From contig JAHBZM010000001.1 in the NCBI GenBank assembly GCA_019635435.1, positions 3,162,001-3,226,000 on the forward strand: a DNA stretch of 64,000 nucleotides. Direction: 5' to 3'. The stretch comes from Ramlibacter sp. GTDB taxonomy: Bacteria > Pseudomonadota > Gammaproteobacteria > Burkholderiales > Burkholderiaceae_C. Shown here in pieces: positions 53,448-62,218 of this stretch. Both the position numbers and the translations under genes were made by a program. Positions within the stretch are counted from its first letter, which is position 1. Every line of letters begins with the position of its first letter. The notes below the pieces were generated by a model. It was not told where the DNA came from and did not search any database. It worked only from the letters and a program-made list of their open reading frames with translations.

Positions 53448-53556
53448 TGTCAGGTTTCCCGGTGCCGGCCTGGCGCAGGCCCGCTTCTTGCGCCCTCGGC
53501 TCCACCGGAAGGTACCGGTGCCAGTGATTGCAAGAGCAGTGTTTGCAAGAGTCCTC

Positions 53557-54849
53557 ATGAAGCGGACGTATCTCGTTGTCTTTCTTCTCGCCGCGGCGCT
53601 GCTGGTGCAGCCCGGGCTGGCTGGCGCCTCGGAAAAGTCCAAGCGCAAGAAAAAAGCCCCTTCCACCGCCCAGATCAAGAAGACACGCGCGCGCCAGCCG
53701 GCCGGCCCCGCGCGCCCGCCAGCCCGACCCGCCGTGCGTGACGGTGAGACCGAGGCCCGCCTGATCGAGGTCTACCGGCTGATTGGCCAGGCGCGCGGCC
53801 GCGAGGCCCTGGCCCGCGCCGAAGCCCTGGTGCACGACCACCCGAACTTCCAGCTGGCGCAATTGGTCTATGGCGACCTGCTGGCCGCCCAGACCCGGCC
53901 CGTGCGCGCGCTCGGCGATGTTCCGCCCGGCACGGCGCAGGCGGGGGCCGCGATGCTGGCCGAACTGCGGGAGGAATCCCAGGTGCGCATGCGCGCGCTG
54001 CGCGAGCGGCCCCCGCCAGGCACCATTCCGTCGCAGTTCCTGGCGCTGTCACCGCGCACGCGGCATGCCATCGCGGTGGATGCCTCGCGCTCGCGCCTGT
54101 ACCTGTTCGAGAATTCCACCACCGGGCTGCGGCTGGTCGCGGACTACTACATTTCCGTGGGCAAGCTGGGCATCGAGAAAACCACGGAAGGCGACCAGCG
54201 GACCCCGCTGGGGGTGTACTTCATCACCAGCAACCTCGACCCGAAGTCGCTCAAGGACTTCTACGGGGTGGGTGCGCTGCCCATCAACTACCCCAACCCC
54301 TATGACGCGCGGCGCGGCAAGACCGGCAGCGGCATCTGGCTGCACGGCACGCCGCCGGGGCAGTTTTCGCGCGCGCCCAAGGCCACCGATGGCTGCGTGG
54401 TGCTGGCCAACCCCGACCTGGAACGCATCATCGGCACGGTGGAGGTGCGCACCACGCCCGTGGTCATTGCCCCGCAGCTGCAGTGGGTGGCGCCGCAAAC
54501 CGCCGCGGCCGGCAGTTTCCGCTTCGAGGACACACTGCAGGCCTGGCGCAGCGCCAAATCCAGCGGCGACCTCGCCCGCACGCTCAGCTTCTACACGGCC
54601 GACTTCAACAGCTATGGCAAGACCCTGGCGCAATGGACCCCCACACTGCGCAGCGAGCTGGACCGCAGCGGCGGCCGCGGCATCCAGCTCAAGGACCTGT
54701 CCTACCTGCGCTGGACCGATTCAGCCGACACCATGGTGGTAACCTTTGGCGAGGTGGCCGAAGGCGAGCGCAGCGGCCAGACCAAGCGCCAGTACTGGGT
54801 CCGCCAGGGCCAGCAGTGGAAAATTTTCTTTGAAGGAGTCATTGGATGA
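53557..54849 (+). CDS. L,D-transpeptidase (YkuD) with C-terminal NTF2-like domain
   Basis: 430 residues: signal peptide (VVFLLAAALLVQPGLAG), a Lys/Pro-rich spacer, and a YkuD domain (about 190-310) with the active site His in GIWLHGTPPG and Cys in KATDGCVVLANPD. Such enzymes cross-link or attach proteins to meso-diaminopimelate in peptidoglycan. The C-terminal part (about 325-430) is an NTF2-like fold (LQAWRSAKSSGDLARTLSFY), shared in type with the preceding gene. The start at 53557 gives a proper signal peptide. The stop overlaps the ppiA start by 4 bases. Confidence 0.9.
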   Translation: MKRTYLVVFLLAAALLVQPGLAGASEKSKRKKKAPSTAQIKKTRARQPAGPARPPARPAVRDGETEARLIEVYRLIGQARGREALARAEALVHDHPNFQLAQLVYGDLLAAQTRPVRALGDVPPGTAQAGAAMLAELREESQVRMRALRERPPPGTIPSQFLALSPRTRHAIAVDASRSRLYLFENSTTGLRLVADYYISVGKLGIEKTTEGDQRTPLGVYFITSNLDPKSLKDFYGVGALPINYPNPYDARRGKTGSGIWLHGTPPGQFSRAPKATDGCVVLANPDLERIIGTVEVRTTPVVIAPQLQWVAPQTAAAGSFRFEDTLQAWRSAKSSGDLARTLSFYTADFNSYGKTLAQWTPTLRSELDRSGGRGIQLKDLSYLRWTDSADTMVVTFGEVAEGERSGQTKRQYWVRQGQQWKIFFEGVIG

Positions 54850-55529
54850 AACCATCCATCACGATCACCCGCCGCGCCGCGGCCGCCCTGCTGGCCTGTG
54901 GCCTGGTCGCGGGCCCTGCCCTGGCCGAAGACGCGCCCCGGGTGAAATTTGCCACCAGCGCCGGTGACATCGTCGTCGAGGTCTATCCCGACAAGGCCCC
55001 CAAAACGGTCGAGAACTTCCTGCAGTACGTCAAGGACAAGCACTACGACGGCACCATCTTCCACCGCGTGATCGACAACTTCATGGTCCAGGGCGGCGGC
55101 TTCGATGCCAAGTACGTACAAAAGCCCACCCGCCCGCCCGTGGCGCACGAAGGCCGCGAGGCCCTGGCCAAGGGCGGCCCGCGCAACGTGGTCGGCACGC
55201 TGGCCATGGCCCGCACCAACGACCCGAATTCGGCGTCGGCGCAATTCTTCATCAACGTCAAGGACAACGCTTTCCTCGACCCCACCATCATCCCGCCCGG
55301 CGACCCGGTGCCCAAGTTCGAGTACGGTGGCCGGACCTATGAAAACGTCCCGCGCGCCAACCTGCTGAACTCGCCCCAGCTGTATGGCTACACCGTGTTC
55401 GGCAAGGTGGTCAGCGGCATGGACGTGGTCAACAAGATCAAGGCCGTGCCCACCGGCCCCGGCGGCCCGTTCGGCAGCGACGTGCCCAAAACCCCCATCA
55501 TCATCAACAGCGCCACACTGCTGAAGTAG
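54846..55529 (+). CDS. ppiA: periplasmic cyclophilin-type peptidyl-prolyl isomerase
   Basis: 227 residues: signal peptide (LLACGLVAGPALAE) then a cyclophilin domain with IFHRVIDNFMVQGGGF, SASAQFFINV and a family-typical C-terminal FGKVVSG. Speeds proline isomerization in exported proteins. Its ATG overlaps the L,D-transpeptidase stop by 4 bases, and the cytoplasmic paralogue follows 18 bases later. Confidence 0.93.
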   Translation: MKPSITITRRAAAALLACGLVAGPALAEDAPRVKFATSAGDIVVEVYPDKAPKTVENFLQYVKDKHYDGTIFHRVIDNFMVQGGGFDAKYVQKPTRPPVAHEGREALAKGGPRNVVGTLAMARTNDPNSASAQFFINVKDNAFLDPTIIPPGDPVPKFEYGGRTYENVPRANLLNSPQLYGYTVFGKVVSGMDVVNKIKAVPTGPGGPFGSDVPKTPIIINSATLLK

Positions 55530-55547
55530 TCAGGAAGGAACCCCACC

Positions 55548-56054
55548 ATGAGCAACCCCAAAGTCGAACTGCACATTGCCAAGTACGGCGTGATCACGCT
55601 GGAACTCGACGCCGACAAGGCACCCAAGTCGGTCGCCAATTTCATCAGCTACGTGACCAAGGGCCACTACAACAACACCGTCTTTCACCGCGTGATCCCG
55701 GGCTTCATGGTCCAGGGCGGCGGCTTCGAGCCGGGCATGAACCAGAAGCCGACCGACGCGCCGATCGAGAACGAGGCCAACAACGGCCTGAAGAACGACA
55801 ACTACACCGTGGCCATGGCGCGCACCCAGGCGCCCCACTCCGCCTCGGCCCAGTTCTTCATCAACGTGGCCGACAACGGCTTCCTGAACCACACCGCGCC
55901 CAGCATGCAGGGCTGGGGCTATGCGGTGTTCGGCAAGGTGGTTGGCGGCACCGACGTGGTGGACAAGATCAAGGCCGTCAAAACCGGCCGCAAGGGCTTT
56001 CACGACGACGTGCCCAACGAAGACGTGGTGATCGAGAAGGCCGTCGTGGTCTGA
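55548..56054 (+). CDS. ppiB: cytoplasmic cyclophilin-type peptidyl-prolyl isomerase
   Basis: 168 residues without signal peptide, cyclophilin signatures VFHRVIPGFMVQGGGF and SASAQFFINVADNGFL. AGGAAGG precedes the ATG. Tandem with the periplasmic paralogue; ppiB followed by lpxH is a conserved order in proteobacteria. Confidence 0.96.
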   Translation: MSNPKVELHIAKYGVITLELDADKAPKSVANFISYVTKGHYNNTVFHRVIPGFMVQGGGFEPGMNQKPTDAPIENEANNGLKNDNYTVAMARTQAPHSASAQFFINVADNGFLNHTAPSMQGWGYAVFGKVVGGTDVVDKIKAVKTGRKGFHDDVPNEDVVIEKAVVV

Positions 56055-56062
56055 CCCCTCGC

Positions 56063-56845
56063 GTGAGCCCCCCGACCGTACCCCGGTTCGCCGAGCTTCA
56101 AGCGCCCGCGAACTGGCGCACGGTCGATTTCATTTCGGACCTGCACCTGCAGGCCGCCGAGCCGGCCACCTTTGACGCCTGGCAGCGCTTCATGCGCAAC
56201 ACACCGGCCGATGCGGTGTTCATCCTGGGTGACCTCTTTGAAGTCTGGGTCGGCGATGACGTGCTGGGCGCCGGTGGCGACGCCGGCTTCGAGGCCCGCT
56301 GCGCCGGCGTGCTGCGCGCCGCCAGCGCCGCGCGCCCGGTCTTCTTCATGCCCGGCAACCGCGACTTTCTGGTGGGCCAGGCGCTGATGGCCCATTGCGG
56401 CGCCACCTTGCTGGACGACCCCTGTGTGCTGGACTTTGGCGGCCAGCGCTGGCTGCTGACCCACGGCGACGCCCTGTGCCTGGACGACCACGACTACCTG
56501 GCGTTCCGGGCCGAGGTCCGCAGCCCCGGCTGGCAACAGGCCTTTCTGGCCCGGCCGCTGGCCGAGCGCCAGGCCGTGGCCCGCAGCCTGCGCGACGCCA
56601 GCGAGCAGCGCAAGCGCGCCGGCACCGCGTACGCCGACGTGGATGCCGCCGCCGCGCGCGCCTGGCTGCAGGCCGCCGATGCGCGGGTCATGGTCCACGG
56701 CCATACCCACCGGCCCGGCGCCCATGCGCTGGGTGACGGCCTGTCGCGCGTGGTTCTGAGCGACTGGGAGGCCGCGGCGCAGCCGCCACGGCTGGAAGTC
56801 CTGCGCCTCACGCCGGGCGGGCTGCAACGCCTGCCCCTGGCCTGA
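56063..56845 (+). CDS. lpxH: UDP-2,3-diacylglucosamine diphosphatase
   Basis: Cleaves UDP-2,3-diacylglucosamine to lipid X in lipid A synthesis, at the inner face of the membrane. The 260-residue calcineurin-like enzyme has metal-binding motifs ISDLHL, LGDLFEVWVGDD, MPGNRDFLVG, LTHGDALCLDD and HGHTHRPG. The start is GTG at 56063, 8 bases after the ppiB stop. Its stop overlaps the mtfA start by 1 base (TGATG). Confidence 0.95.
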   Translation: MSPPTVPRFAELQAPANWRTVDFISDLHLQAAEPATFDAWQRFMRNTPADAVFILGDLFEVWVGDDVLGAGGDAGFEARCAGVLRAASAARPVFFMPGNRDFLVGQALMAHCGATLLDDPCVLDFGGQRWLLTHGDALCLDDHDYLAFRAEVRSPGWQQAFLARPLAERQAVARSLRDASEQRKRAGTAYADVDAAAARAWLQAADARVMVHGHTHRPGAHALGDGLSRVVLSDWEAAAQPPRLEVLRLTPGGLQRLPLA

Positions 56846-57666
56846 TGTGGGGCTGGCTTCGCAGGTGGCGCTCGCCGCCGGCGATCCCCGAAGCAGCCTG
56901 GCAGGGCACGCTGGACCGCTACCCCTTTCTGGCGGCCCTTTCACCCGCCGAACAACAGCGGCTGCGGGCACTGGCAGCGGGCTTTCTCGCGCAGAAGGAG
57001 TTTCACGGGGCCCACGGCTTCAGCGTCACCGACGGGATGGCGCTGGACATCGCGGCCCAGGCCGTGCTGCCCCTGCTGCACCTGGCGCCGGACGCGCCAG
57101 CGGCGTCCGCGCTGCGCTGGTACGACGACTTTGTGGGCGTCGTGGTCCATCCCGGCGAAGTGATGGCGCGGCGCGAGGTGATGGACGAGGCCGGCGTGGT
57201 CCATCACTACAGCGAGGTGCTGGCCGGAGAGGCCATGGCCGGCGGGCCGGTGATGCTGAGCTGGCAGGACGTGCGCGAGGCCGGTGACACCGCGCTACAG
57301 GGTTACAACGTGGTGATCCACGAATTCATCCACAAGATCGACATGCGCGACGGCGCGGCCGATGGCTGCCCGCCCCTGCCGGGCCCCTCGGCGCGCCGGG
57401 CCTGGCTGGCCACGCTGGAGACCGCCTACGACGCCTTCCGCGAGCAGGTGATCATGGCCGAGCGCTTTGGCGGTGAGCCCCCCTGGCTGGACCCGTATGG
57501 CGCGCAGTCCATCGACGAGTTCTTCGCGGTGGCCTGCGAGGCCTATTTTGTGAACCGCCCGCGGTTTGCCGGGGCGTTTGCCACGCTGGTCCCGCTGTTT
57601 GACGGGTTTTTCAAGCCAAATCAGGCTGGAGTCCAGGCCAGCCGGCCACCAATCGCTATCAAATAG
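56845..57666 (+). CDS. mtfA: zinc-dependent peptidase MtfA
   Basis: 273-residue cytosolic metalloprotein with the gluzincin motif HEFIHKID (near 158) and the downstream Glu in SIDEFFAVACEAYF. In Escherichia coli MtfA binds the repressor Mlc and so affects glucose uptake; here that role is unproven. Its start overlaps lpxH. The last dozen residues and the TAG stop are supplied by dispersed repeat copy D, whose hairpin contains the stop codon. Confidence 0.92.
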   Translation: MWGWLRRWRSPPAIPEAAWQGTLDRYPFLAALSPAEQQRLRALAAGFLAQKEFHGAHGFSVTDGMALDIAAQAVLPLLHLAPDAPAASALRWYDDFVGVVVHPGEVMARREVMDEAGVVHHYSEVLAGEAMAGGPVMLSWQDVREAGDTALQGYNVVIHEFIHKIDMRDGAADGCPPLPGPSARRAWLATLETAYDAFREQVIMAERFGGEPPWLDPYGAQSIDEFFAVACEAYFVNRPRFAGAFATLVPLFDGFFKPNQAGVQASRPPIAIK

Positions 57667-57672
57667 ATAGCG
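57622..57672 (+). repeat. gene-end dispersed repeat, copy D
   Basis: GGAGTCCAGG (57628-57637), then CCGGCCAC, then the perfect inverted repeat CGCTATC-AAATA-GATAGCG (57654-57672). It is fused in frame to the end of mtfA and carries its stop codon, 15 bases before the convergent DUF349 gene ends. Confidence 0.82.
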
Positions 57673-57687
57673 GATCGGGGCTGGCGG

Positions 57688-60468
57688 CTACTTGCGCAGC
57701 AGCGCCTTGAGGGCGTTCTGCAGGCGCCGCGCGGCGGCCGCATCGTGCGCCGCGGCCAGCACCTTGCCGGCATCCTGCCCCCAGGTTTCAGCGGGCGCCG
57801 GGTCGTTGCGCCGCGTGAGCAACTGCAGTTGCATCTGGCGGCGGGCGTTCAGGTGCTCGGCCGGCGTGGGCACTTCGGCGGCCATTTCGAGCCGCAACAA
57901 GGCCTCGGAGGCATCGCCCGACGGCGCCGCGCCCACGGCCTGGACCCAGGCGCCCCGCACGGCGGGCGGCACCGACCGGCCCAGCTCCTGCTGGCCCGGC
58001 ACTTGGTCGGCGGCGCGCTGCTCCCAGGCCGACAGCAGCTGGGTCAGCGCTTCGCCATGGGCCTGCGCCGCCAGCTTCTTCAAGGCCAGCTGGGCATGCT
58101 CCAGTGCCTCGCGTTGCGCGCGGAAAGCGGCGTCGCCCAGCCGGGGGCCACGGTCCTCGCGGTCACGGTCGCCAAAGCGCCCGCCGCGGTCATCGCGCCG
58201 GGGCTCGAACTTGTTGTCCATGCCGCCGCCGCGCGGGCCCCGTGAATCAGGCCGGCCGCCGGGCGCGCCCTTGCGGTCGCCAAACTTGCCGCCCCGGCCC
58301 GCCTGCGCGGGCTCGGCCTTCTTCATGCCGGGACGGTCGTCGCCGCGCATCGCGATCACGGGCTTGGGTGCTGGCTTGGGCGCCGGTGCCGGTGCGGGCG
58401 CGGCCGCCACTTCCCCTTCGGCGGCTGCATCGGTGGACGCCGCCGGGTCAGCCGGCGCGGCCTCTGCCGCGGCTGGCGCATCGGCCGGCCCGTCCGTCGC
58501 TACAGATTCAGTAGCAGCAGGTGCAGGCGGGACGGGCGCTGGCGCCTGATTCGGCTCTTCATTCTGGCGGGCGACCGCGGCGGCGGCCTGAGCCTGGCCG
58601 CGCAACGCGGCGTCCAGCGCGGCCATGGCGGCGCGGATCTTCTGCGCGTCGCCCGTGGCATTGGCGGCTTCGAGCGCCTTGGACGCATCGAGCACCACGC
58701 GGTCGCGGTCGCTGAGCGCCGCAGCAGCCTTGCCCCGCTCCTCGTCCTTGCGCTGGAAGGCTTCATCAATCGGCTTGCGGAACGTGTCCCAGAGCTTTTG
58801 CTCCTGCTTGCGGTCCAGCGGCACCGTCTGAGCCTCGGCCTGCCAGCGCTGCTGCAGCGCCTTGACGGCATCAACCCGCAGCATGGGTGCGGCGCCCAGC
58901 GCGCGGGCCTCGTCAATCATGGCGTGGCGGCGTTCCAGGCTCTGCTTTTGCACCGCGTCGAGTGGCGCGGCGGCGGCGTGAAAGGCTTCCTTCCACATCG
59001 GCTGCATTTCGGCAAACGCCTTTTCACTCAGATGGCCGGCTTCGCGCCAGCGGTCGCTGAACTGATGAAGAATGCGGTTGAAGCCCTTCCAGTCGCCACC
59101 CTTGGCGGTGGCATTGTCGGCGGCCCAGGCCTTGAGCTCGCCAATCAGCGCCAGCCGCTGGGCCCGGTGCTCGGCGGCGTCAGCCTTGACCTTCTCCAGC
59201 CACGCTTCCACCACCTTGTAGGCTTCATTGCAGGCCTCGTCAAAGCGCTTCCACAAGGCATGGTTGGGCACGCCGCCCTGGTCGGTCTGCTTCCATTGGT
59301 CGCGCAGGCCGCGCAGGGCCTCCTGCATCTTGCGGCCGCCGAACCGCGGCTTGGGCGGCGCGGGCTCCTGGCCCTCCACCGGTGCAGCCTTCTCGAACAG
59401 GCCCTCGGCCTTGGCCACCAGTTCCTCGCGCAACTGGTCGGCGCGCCAGCGCTGCCAGCCCTCCAGCTCGCCAGCCGCCGCCAGCGCCGCGTGGGCCTGG
59501 TTTTCAAGCTTGTCGTCCACCAGCTTGCCATGCTCCTTCAGCGCATTGCGCAGGGCCGCGGCGGCACCGGCACTGGCCTTGCCATGGCCTTCGGCAATTT
59601 CCTTCTCGAGCGTCCCCAGCACCTCGCGCACGGCCTGGGTCGCGCGGGCCCGAACCTCGGGGTCCACCTTGGGGCGGGCCGGCCGGGGCGGTGCGGCTTC
59701 AGCGGGCTGGCCGCGCGCCACGCGCAGCTCGTCGGCCCACACCGGCACGGGCGGCAGCGGCGCCGCCGCGTCGGCATCGGCGGCCACGGCCAGCGCCACG
59801 GCGCTCTGGAAGGCATCCCACACCATCTGCAACTGGGCGCGCGAGGCCTCCAGCAACGGCGGGAACTTGCCATCCAGGCTGGGCCAGTTGGGATCGGACA
59901 GCAGTGCGTCCGCCTGCACCTGCCACGAGGGCACGTCGCGCATCAGCGCCTCGGCTGCGGCCTGAGCGTCACGCCAGGATTTGGTGGAAAGGATTTCAAT
60001 GCGCTGGGCCAGCAGCACGGCCGCCTCCCGCTGCACCTGCACCCGGTGCTGCAGGTCCTCGATGCCCTTGACCCGTTCGGCCAGCTGGGCCTTGAGGCCG
60101 GCCAGCGGCTCGCGCGACAGCGGGGCGCCGGCCTTGGCGGCGTCGCGCTGCCAGGCCATGGCGTCGGCCATGTTCAGGCGCGACAGGGCCAGCAGGGCCT
60201 GGCCCTTTTCGGCCCATTCCGAGGCAATGGCTTCCTGGCCCTTGCTGCGCTTGATCTCGTCAAGCTTCTCGCGCAGCAGCTTGGCGGCGCCCTTGTCGCG
60301 CCCGCTGAGTTCCTTGAAGACTTCCTGCATGTGCTCCAGCGCAGGTTGGGTGGCCAGCCAGTCGCGCACGCGCGCGGCGCGCTCGCCCGAGGTGGGTGCA
60401 GAGAAAGCACCGCCGGTCAGGGTGTCGAGCGCTTGGGTGTCGTTGGTTTTGGGGCTGGTAGGGGTCAC
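57688..60468 (-). CDS. large DUF349 protein with RGG-like region
   Basis: 926 residues, mostly helical, with several DUF349 repeats (for example FGGRKMQEALRGLRDQWKQT, WKGFNRILHQFSDRWREAG and WKEAFHAAA). After an Ala/Pro linker (about 635-705) comes a Gly-Arg-Asp-rich stretch (about 720-775; PAQAGRGGKFGDRKGAPGG, DDRGGRFGDRDREDRG) like RGG RNA-binding tails, then a helical C-terminal end. No signal peptide, so cytoplasmic. Start is GTG at 60468; no ATG fits and the ribosome site is poor. Function unknown; an RNA or ribosome link is my inference from the Arg/Gly segment. Confidence 0.85.
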   Translation of the reverse strand: MTPTSPKTNDTQALDTLTGGAFSAPTSGERAARVRDWLATQPALEHMQEVFKELSGRDKGAAKLLREKLDEIKRSKGQEAIASEWAEKGQALLALSRLNMADAMAWQRDAAKAGAPLSREPLAGLKAQLAERVKGIEDLQHRVQVQREAAVLLAQRIEILSTKSWRDAQAAAEALMRDVPSWQVQADALLSDPNWPSLDGKFPPLLEASRAQLQMVWDAFQSAVALAVAADADAAAPLPPVPVWADELRVARGQPAEAAPPRPARPKVDPEVRARATQAVREVLGTLEKEIAEGHGKASAGAAAALRNALKEHGKLVDDKLENQAHAALAAAGELEGWQRWRADQLREELVAKAEGLFEKAAPVEGQEPAPPKPRFGGRKMQEALRGLRDQWKQTDQGGVPNHALWKRFDEACNEAYKVVEAWLEKVKADAAEHRAQRLALIGELKAWAADNATAKGGDWKGFNRILHQFSDRWREAGHLSEKAFAEMQPMWKEAFHAAAAPLDAVQKQSLERRHAMIDEARALGAAPMLRVDAVKALQQRWQAEAQTVPLDRKQEQKLWDTFRKPIDEAFQRKDEERGKAAAALSDRDRVVLDASKALEAANATGDAQKIRAAMAALDAALRGQAQAAAAVARQNEEPNQAPAPVPPAPAATESVATDGPADAPAAAEAAPADPAASTDAAAEGEVAAAPAPAPAPKPAPKPVIAMRGDDRPGMKKAEPAQAGRGGKFGDRKGAPGGRPDSRGPRGGGMDNKFEPRRDDRGGRFGDRDREDRGPRLGDAAFRAQREALEHAQLALKKLAAQAHGEALTQLLSAWEQRAADQVPGQQELGRSVPPAVRGAWVQAVGAAPSGDASEALLRLEMAAEVPTPAEHLNARRQMQLQLLTRRNDPAPAETWGQDAGKVLAAAHDAAAARRLQNALKALLRK

Positions 60469-60497
60469 TGCAGGAATCTAGGTTGACTGGAAAGAAA

Positions 60498-60533
60498 CGC
60501 CGACAGTCGGCGAAACGGCTATTTTCGCCGTTT
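60498..60533. promoter_or_regulatory. two adjacent hairpins upstream of the DUF349 gene
   Basis: CGCCGA-CAG-TCGGCG (60498-60512) and AAACGGC-TATTTTC-GCCGTTT (60513-60533) abut each other. In minus-strand sense they are followed by TTTCTTTCC about 30 bases before the GTG start. They could act as a leader attenuator, or as a bidirectional terminator. Confidence 0.5.
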
Positions 60534-61349
60534 ATCCGCTGGAAATCCCGGCATGACTCATGAAGCAGGTCAGCACGGAGCGCCCGAGCATATCTTCAAC
60601 CGCCAAAAGAGAAAGCCCGGTCGGTTGGCCTGAAGCCTGCCCGCCGGGCTTGACGGCTGACGTAATGTCCTTGCCGTCTGGGTGCGCAGCCAGGAGAGTC
60701 GAGTCCCGGACTGCGTAGGGAGCAACGGATTGCTTCCATGAATGGCCGGGGCTGCTGCCTCACTCCGTCTTGCAACGTGGATTGGCTCCTACCGGCTTGA
60801 TGCTTGAATCAACAAGCCCCCCTAACTTAGACGAGCCCCCTGCCGAATGCAAATCGGATTTTCAATGACGCCGCCGCGCATGATTGCCTCATTTGCCTTG
60901 ACAGGATGACCTGGCGCAGGCTGGCCTTTTCAGAGGGCCACAGAGGGCAACAGATAGGGGATCGACTCCAGAAACAGGCCTCACAAACTGAAACGCCGCC
61001 CGGCCATTTTTGGCGTGCCCAACCCCGCGCAAGTCTCGCCCCCACACAGGAAGCCCTGAATTCGGAGCCGAAAAGCTGGACGTTTAAACAGTTTTCTAAA
61101 TTTAATATTTGAATAAAGAGTCTATTTAATATGATTGACTCGGTATTTTGATTCCATCAGAATCCGCCCAGTCCCGAGAAACCTAGGGACAACCCGAACC
61201 CGCTGCCGACCCCGGCTAAGTCAAATCGCTGCAAGATGTCAGAGGACATTTCAGGATATTGATGGCGTACCAATCCAAACGAGGAGCCTGAGTTGTGATG
61301 CTGGCAAGCCAGCATGACCGACCGGGCCCGCGCGTAGAAAGGAAGTGCT
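60534..61349. other. long non-coding stretch
   Basis: About 800 bases with no gene I can support. Contents: a hairpin AAGCCCGG (60613-60620) with CCGGGCTT (60644-60651) that on the minus strand ends in TTCTCTTTTGG, terminator-like, so a small minus-strand RNA may end there; and an AT-rich island (about 61080-61165) much poorer in GC than its surroundings, with a promoter candidate. No known RNA family was recognised in the remainder. Confidence 0.6.
61135..61163 (+). promoter_or_regulatory. candidate promoter of the lytic transglycosylase gene
   Basis: TTGACT (61135-61140), 17-base spacer, CAGAAT (61158-61163), inside an AT-rich island. It would give a leader of about 180 bases before the ATG at 61350. 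AAAGGAAG lies just before that ATG. Confidence 0.45.
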
Positions 61350-62168
61350 ATGACAGCGTTAGGCCAAATCGCCCAGGGCGTGCGAACCTTTGCATCCGAC
61401 GTCGCCCAAGGCTTTTTTGAGATCACGCACAACGGTTTTGCCCTCGTGGGCTTGGCCGTTGTTTTTGCTGCGATCACCCTGACCGCCCGGCCTGACTTGC
61501 GTCAGACCGGCGAAGTGAAACTGATTGGCTGGCTGCAGGCCCGCCAGATCGCCACGCTCGGCATCGAAGTCGAGAGCGGCGCCATTGAACGTGCCACGGC
61601 CACCAACCCCAAGTCGCTGCCCAAACAGCAGGCGGCCGTGGCCTACTGGCTGAGCCGCAAGTACCGCGTGGCGCCCGAACCGCTGGGCGCGCTGGTGGCC
61701 GAGGCCTATGACATCGGGGCGCGCACCAAGCTCGACCCGACGCTGATTCTGGCCGTCATGGCCATCGAATCGGGCTTCAACCCGTTTGCCCAGAGTCCCG
61801 TGGGCGCCCAGGGCCTGATGCAGGTCATGACCGGCATCCACAGCGACAAGTACGAGAGCTTTGGCGGCAAGCTGGCCGCCTTCGACCCCGTGACCAATCT
61901 GCGCGTGGGCGTCAAGGTGCTCCAGGAATGCATTGCACGGGCCGGCTCCCTGGAAGGTGGGCTGAAATTCTATGTGGGTGCGGCCAACCTGGAAGACGAC
62001 GGCGGCTACGCGGGCAAGGTACTGGCCGAGCACCAGCGCCTGCACCTGGTGGCCACCGGCAAGGCCGTGCCGACCTTTGTTCCGCCGCCGGTCCAGTCCA
62101 TTCCGGTCATGGCGCCCCGGATGGCTCCGCCCGCTGGCGACAAGGTCGCAGCCCTGGCCAGTTCCTGA
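61350..62168 (+). CDS. membrane-anchored lytic transglycosylase (SLT domain)
   Basis: 272 residues: N-terminal helix (FALVGLAVVFAAITLTA, about 30-46) as signal anchor, then a goose-lysozyme-like SLT domain (about 110-230) with the catalytic Glu in AVMAIESGFNPFAQS, followed by GAQGLMQVM. It cleaves peptidoglycan glycan strands with formation of anhydro-muramic acid. The C-terminal tail is Pro-rich. It ends about 50 bases before the ZTP riboswitch of glyA. Confidence 0.9.
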   Translation: MTALGQIAQGVRTFASDVAQGFFEITHNGFALVGLAVVFAAITLTARPDLRQTGEVKLIGWLQARQIATLGIEVESGAIERATATNPKSLPKQQAAVAYWLSRKYRVAPEPLGALVAEAYDIGARTKLDPTLILAVMAIESGFNPFAQSPVGAQGLMQVMTGIHSDKYESFGGKLAAFDPVTNLRVGVKVLQECIARAGSLEGGLKFYVGAANLEDDGGYAGKVLAEHQRLHLVATGKAVPTFVPPPVQSIPVMAPRMAPPAGDKVAALASS

Positions 62169-62218
62169 GCATTTTGGCGAGGTCGGGCGGACACGCCCGC
62201 ACCGGTCAGCTACACTTG

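Noticed and set aside
60613..60651. 6S RNA or tmRNA in the long gap
   Set aside because: I could not find the closing stem and central bubble of 6S RNA or a tRNA-like domain; only a terminator-like stem is clear.
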